Source: Himantopus leucocephalus
Taxonomy: Eukaryota > Chordata > Aves > Charadriiformes > Recurvirostridae
Length of the DNA stretch: 64,000 bases
Direction: 5' to 3'
NCBI GenBank assembly: GCA_003993805.1
Contig: RSEF01000020.1
Span: 277,553 to 341,552 of the forward strand
Shown: positions 62,101 to 64,000 of the stretch, one piece after another
Numbering within the stretch: position 1 is the first letter of the stretch
How the letters are laid out: each line of letters begins with the position of its first letter
The notes under the pieces: generated by a model
Database searches by the model: none
What the model saw: the letters and a program-made list of their open reading frames with translations, nothing else
Told to the model about the DNA's origin: nothing
Made by a program: the position numbers and the translations under genes

Positions 62101-64000
62101 AGTCTCAGGACCAGATCGAGTCTCAGGATCAGACCAAGCCAGTGCTTGGAGAGGTGTCAGCGGCTCGGTCTCCGGCAGAAGGCGGGTGCCTGCGTGCAGG
62201 AGGGAGCGTGGCGTGGGCCTTGGCAGAGCAGCCTGCTGTGGCTCCGGATTGCTGCCCTGTGCAACCAGTCCTCTGCGCCTTGTTAAACACGCATCCAAAG
62301 AAAGAATGGGGTTTTTTGAGGGGTTGGTTTGATTGTGTGCTTGAAAAAACCTATAGTAATAGTCATTTTGCTGCATAAAGTGTCTCCTTCCTATACCTTA
62401 AAAAACCCCAACCCACCTGAGATATTCTACCCCGCTGAAAAGCCTTTGGGTTCGGTGATGCCGGTGAGCGAGCTGGGCACGGGATGGCGGGCCACGCCAG
62501 CCGGTCGCATCTCCCGTGCCATCCGCGTGGCCCTGGGTGGGGGTGCAAGCAGGCTGTTACTGCAGGGATGAAGGCTCGTGGGAGCCCCTCAGCTTTTTTA
62601 ATGAGACTTTGGGGCAACATGCTCGCGGTCGCATTGATTTCTTGCAGCACTGGTGATTAATCAGATTTTCAGGTGCCACGTTGAAGGAAAAGCTTGGTTT
62701 GCTCTCTAGCTCTGACCCATGAGAGGTCGGACCTCTGCTAGAGACATCGGTGCTGGGGGCAGTTTCAGGAAGCCCCAGAAGGTCTGTTTTCCAGTCTTGA
62801 TTTTTCCATGGTTAACATAGCAATTTCCCACTCCTCTTTCTGGCTAATCTGCGTTCGCTCCAAAGTGAGATGAACAGCAGCATGAAGTGCAGGCGGTGTC
62901 CGAAAAGGCGTTTGCAAGAGCAATTCTCTTCTTGAGCTCCAGCTCCTGCCTGTTTCACTTGCTGATCTGCTGCTTTTCTGCCTGTGAACTTGTAGCATTT
63001 TCTTCCCTGCAAAGGAATTCGGAGATGTTTGGAGGGATTTTCCCAAGTCCATTGGGCTCCATCAGTTGGGAAGCCACAGCGATGCTGAGGCTTTGCTCTT
63101 TGCAGCTTGGGGGGCTTGCTTGGAGGGAGCCAAGCTGGGAAGGATGGTGCTGACCAGAGTGTGGCGGGGGGGGGGGGGGCCCCCCTNTGCATCAGTGTTC
63201 CCGGGAAAGCAGGTTATGGGGTGCTGCAGGAGATGCTTGTTCCAGGTCAGCTGGGCTGGCCGCTTGAGATGGGCTCAGGCGGCGTGAAGTGGTTTCCGTT
63301 TGTCCTTTTCCTTTCCCTATCTAGCATTTTATCAGCTTCTGGAGGCAGCAGCTGGACTTGGGGTGGGAGGTCTGTCTCATCCAAAAGCTTTGCTCCCTTT
63401 CCTGTCGGCCCTGGGTCTGAGGCAAGGCCGGGGGCCGAAGGGGTGCAGGGACCGATTGCAGCAGAGCGCATCCCCGGCACAGCCAAGCCCCGGTGCTTCA
63501 GCGGGAAGGGGCAAGCTGGTGGATACCAGGTGGAGGTTTCTGGTCTCACCTCCGCTGCCAGAGCCCGTCGCAGCAGAGCTGCTGGCAGGGACATGCGGGC
63601 GAGGTGGCTCCTGCGGGATGCTGGTCGCTAAGCAACCGGCAGAGGTGGAGCTTTCTGGGTACCATCCCCAGCGCCGCTGCTCCAGCGTCGCCCGCATCCT
63701 CCCCAGGCAGCACAGGAGGTCCTGCCCCTGCACTGGCCACCCCGCGCTGTCCCCAGGGACACAGGGACACCCCAGGGTGTCTCTGGGCATGGCTTGAACC
63801 ATGCTTTGGGGTTCCTCTGCCCGAGATGGCTGACACCCTCACCCTGGGGAAGGAAGTTGTCTTGAAGCTCCGTTGACCCTTTTGTATGGGGCTTCCACCT
63901 CCGTGCTGCTTCCCTGCCCGGTTCTGCCGCTTTGCCCCGAAGCAGGGCAAAAAGTGGGGAGCCCCAAAGCTCCTGCACCCCGTGGCTCATGTGCAGCCCC
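56131..64000. other. Non-coding region, right part 2
   Basis: Apart from a short CR1 tail at 56908-56962, nothing identifiable. A CpG-rich patch lies at about 58.12-58.22 kb. The plus strand is open for 374 codons at 58552-59676 with no recognisable domain, and the minus strand is open for 225 codons at 58531-59208. A G-run/C-run with an N occurs at 63166-63187. No exon supported. Confidence 0.6.
56908..56962 (+). mobile_element. CR1 LINE 3' fragment
   Basis: CAGTTGGACTAGGTGGTCGT and TGTAGGTCCCTTCCAACT match the CR1 end (GGTTGGACTAGATGATC...GGTCCCTTCCAAC). Confidence 0.8.

Overview
The window is vertebrate nuclear DNA, almost certainly from a bird. It has compact, GC-rich introns, several CR1 LINE fragments, and an LTR that begins with TGTCCTGG and ends in a GGGTTAAACC motif, a type I know from avian genomes. 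There are no bacterial features: no operons and no long gene-dense coding frames.

One protein-coding gene can be identified with confidence: EPB41L1 (protein 4.1N, band 4.1-like protein 1), on the minus strand. Its start codon is at 39297 and it can be followed exon by exon down to 15448. I placed 17 coding exons with boundaries that keep the reading frame and have GT/AG splice sites. Order from the N-terminus: a variable head (39139-39297), the head/F1 junction (38241-38405), the rest of the FERM domain (35714 down to 32709), the FERM-adjacent domain (32391-32566), two linker exons (31811-31959, 29001-29192), one very large optional exon of 895 codons (19990-22674), the exon homologous to the spectrin-actin-binding region (17647-18045), and three small fast-evolving exons before the C-terminal domain (16201-16311, 15708-15788, 15448-15510). 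The large exon begins and ends in phase 0, as do the exons joined around it, so the short form (759 residues to 15448) and the long form (1654 residues) are both in frame.

The conserved C-terminal domain (about 94 residues in the human protein as I recall it) was not found in the remaining 15.4 kb on the left. It is probably past the left edge, or less likely in the sequence gap at 14959-15058. Positions 1-15447 are therefore most simply read as the last large intron of EPB41L1, containing a gapped LTR, a MIR-like SINE and one well-formed but unidentified candidate exon at 6327-6473.

The right part (39.3-64 kb) is upstream sequence or a 5' intron of EPB41L1. It holds a CpG island near 45.0-45.7 kb with GC boxes. 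Its best splice donors are on the plus strand, which suggests a divergent, unidentified transcript running right. The rest has CR1 copies (best at 55.7-56.1 kb) and no coding exon I can support.

The assembly has two 100-N gaps and several single Ns. Three or four of the single Ns lie between near-identical direct copies, which look like unmerged contig overlaps rather than biological duplications.
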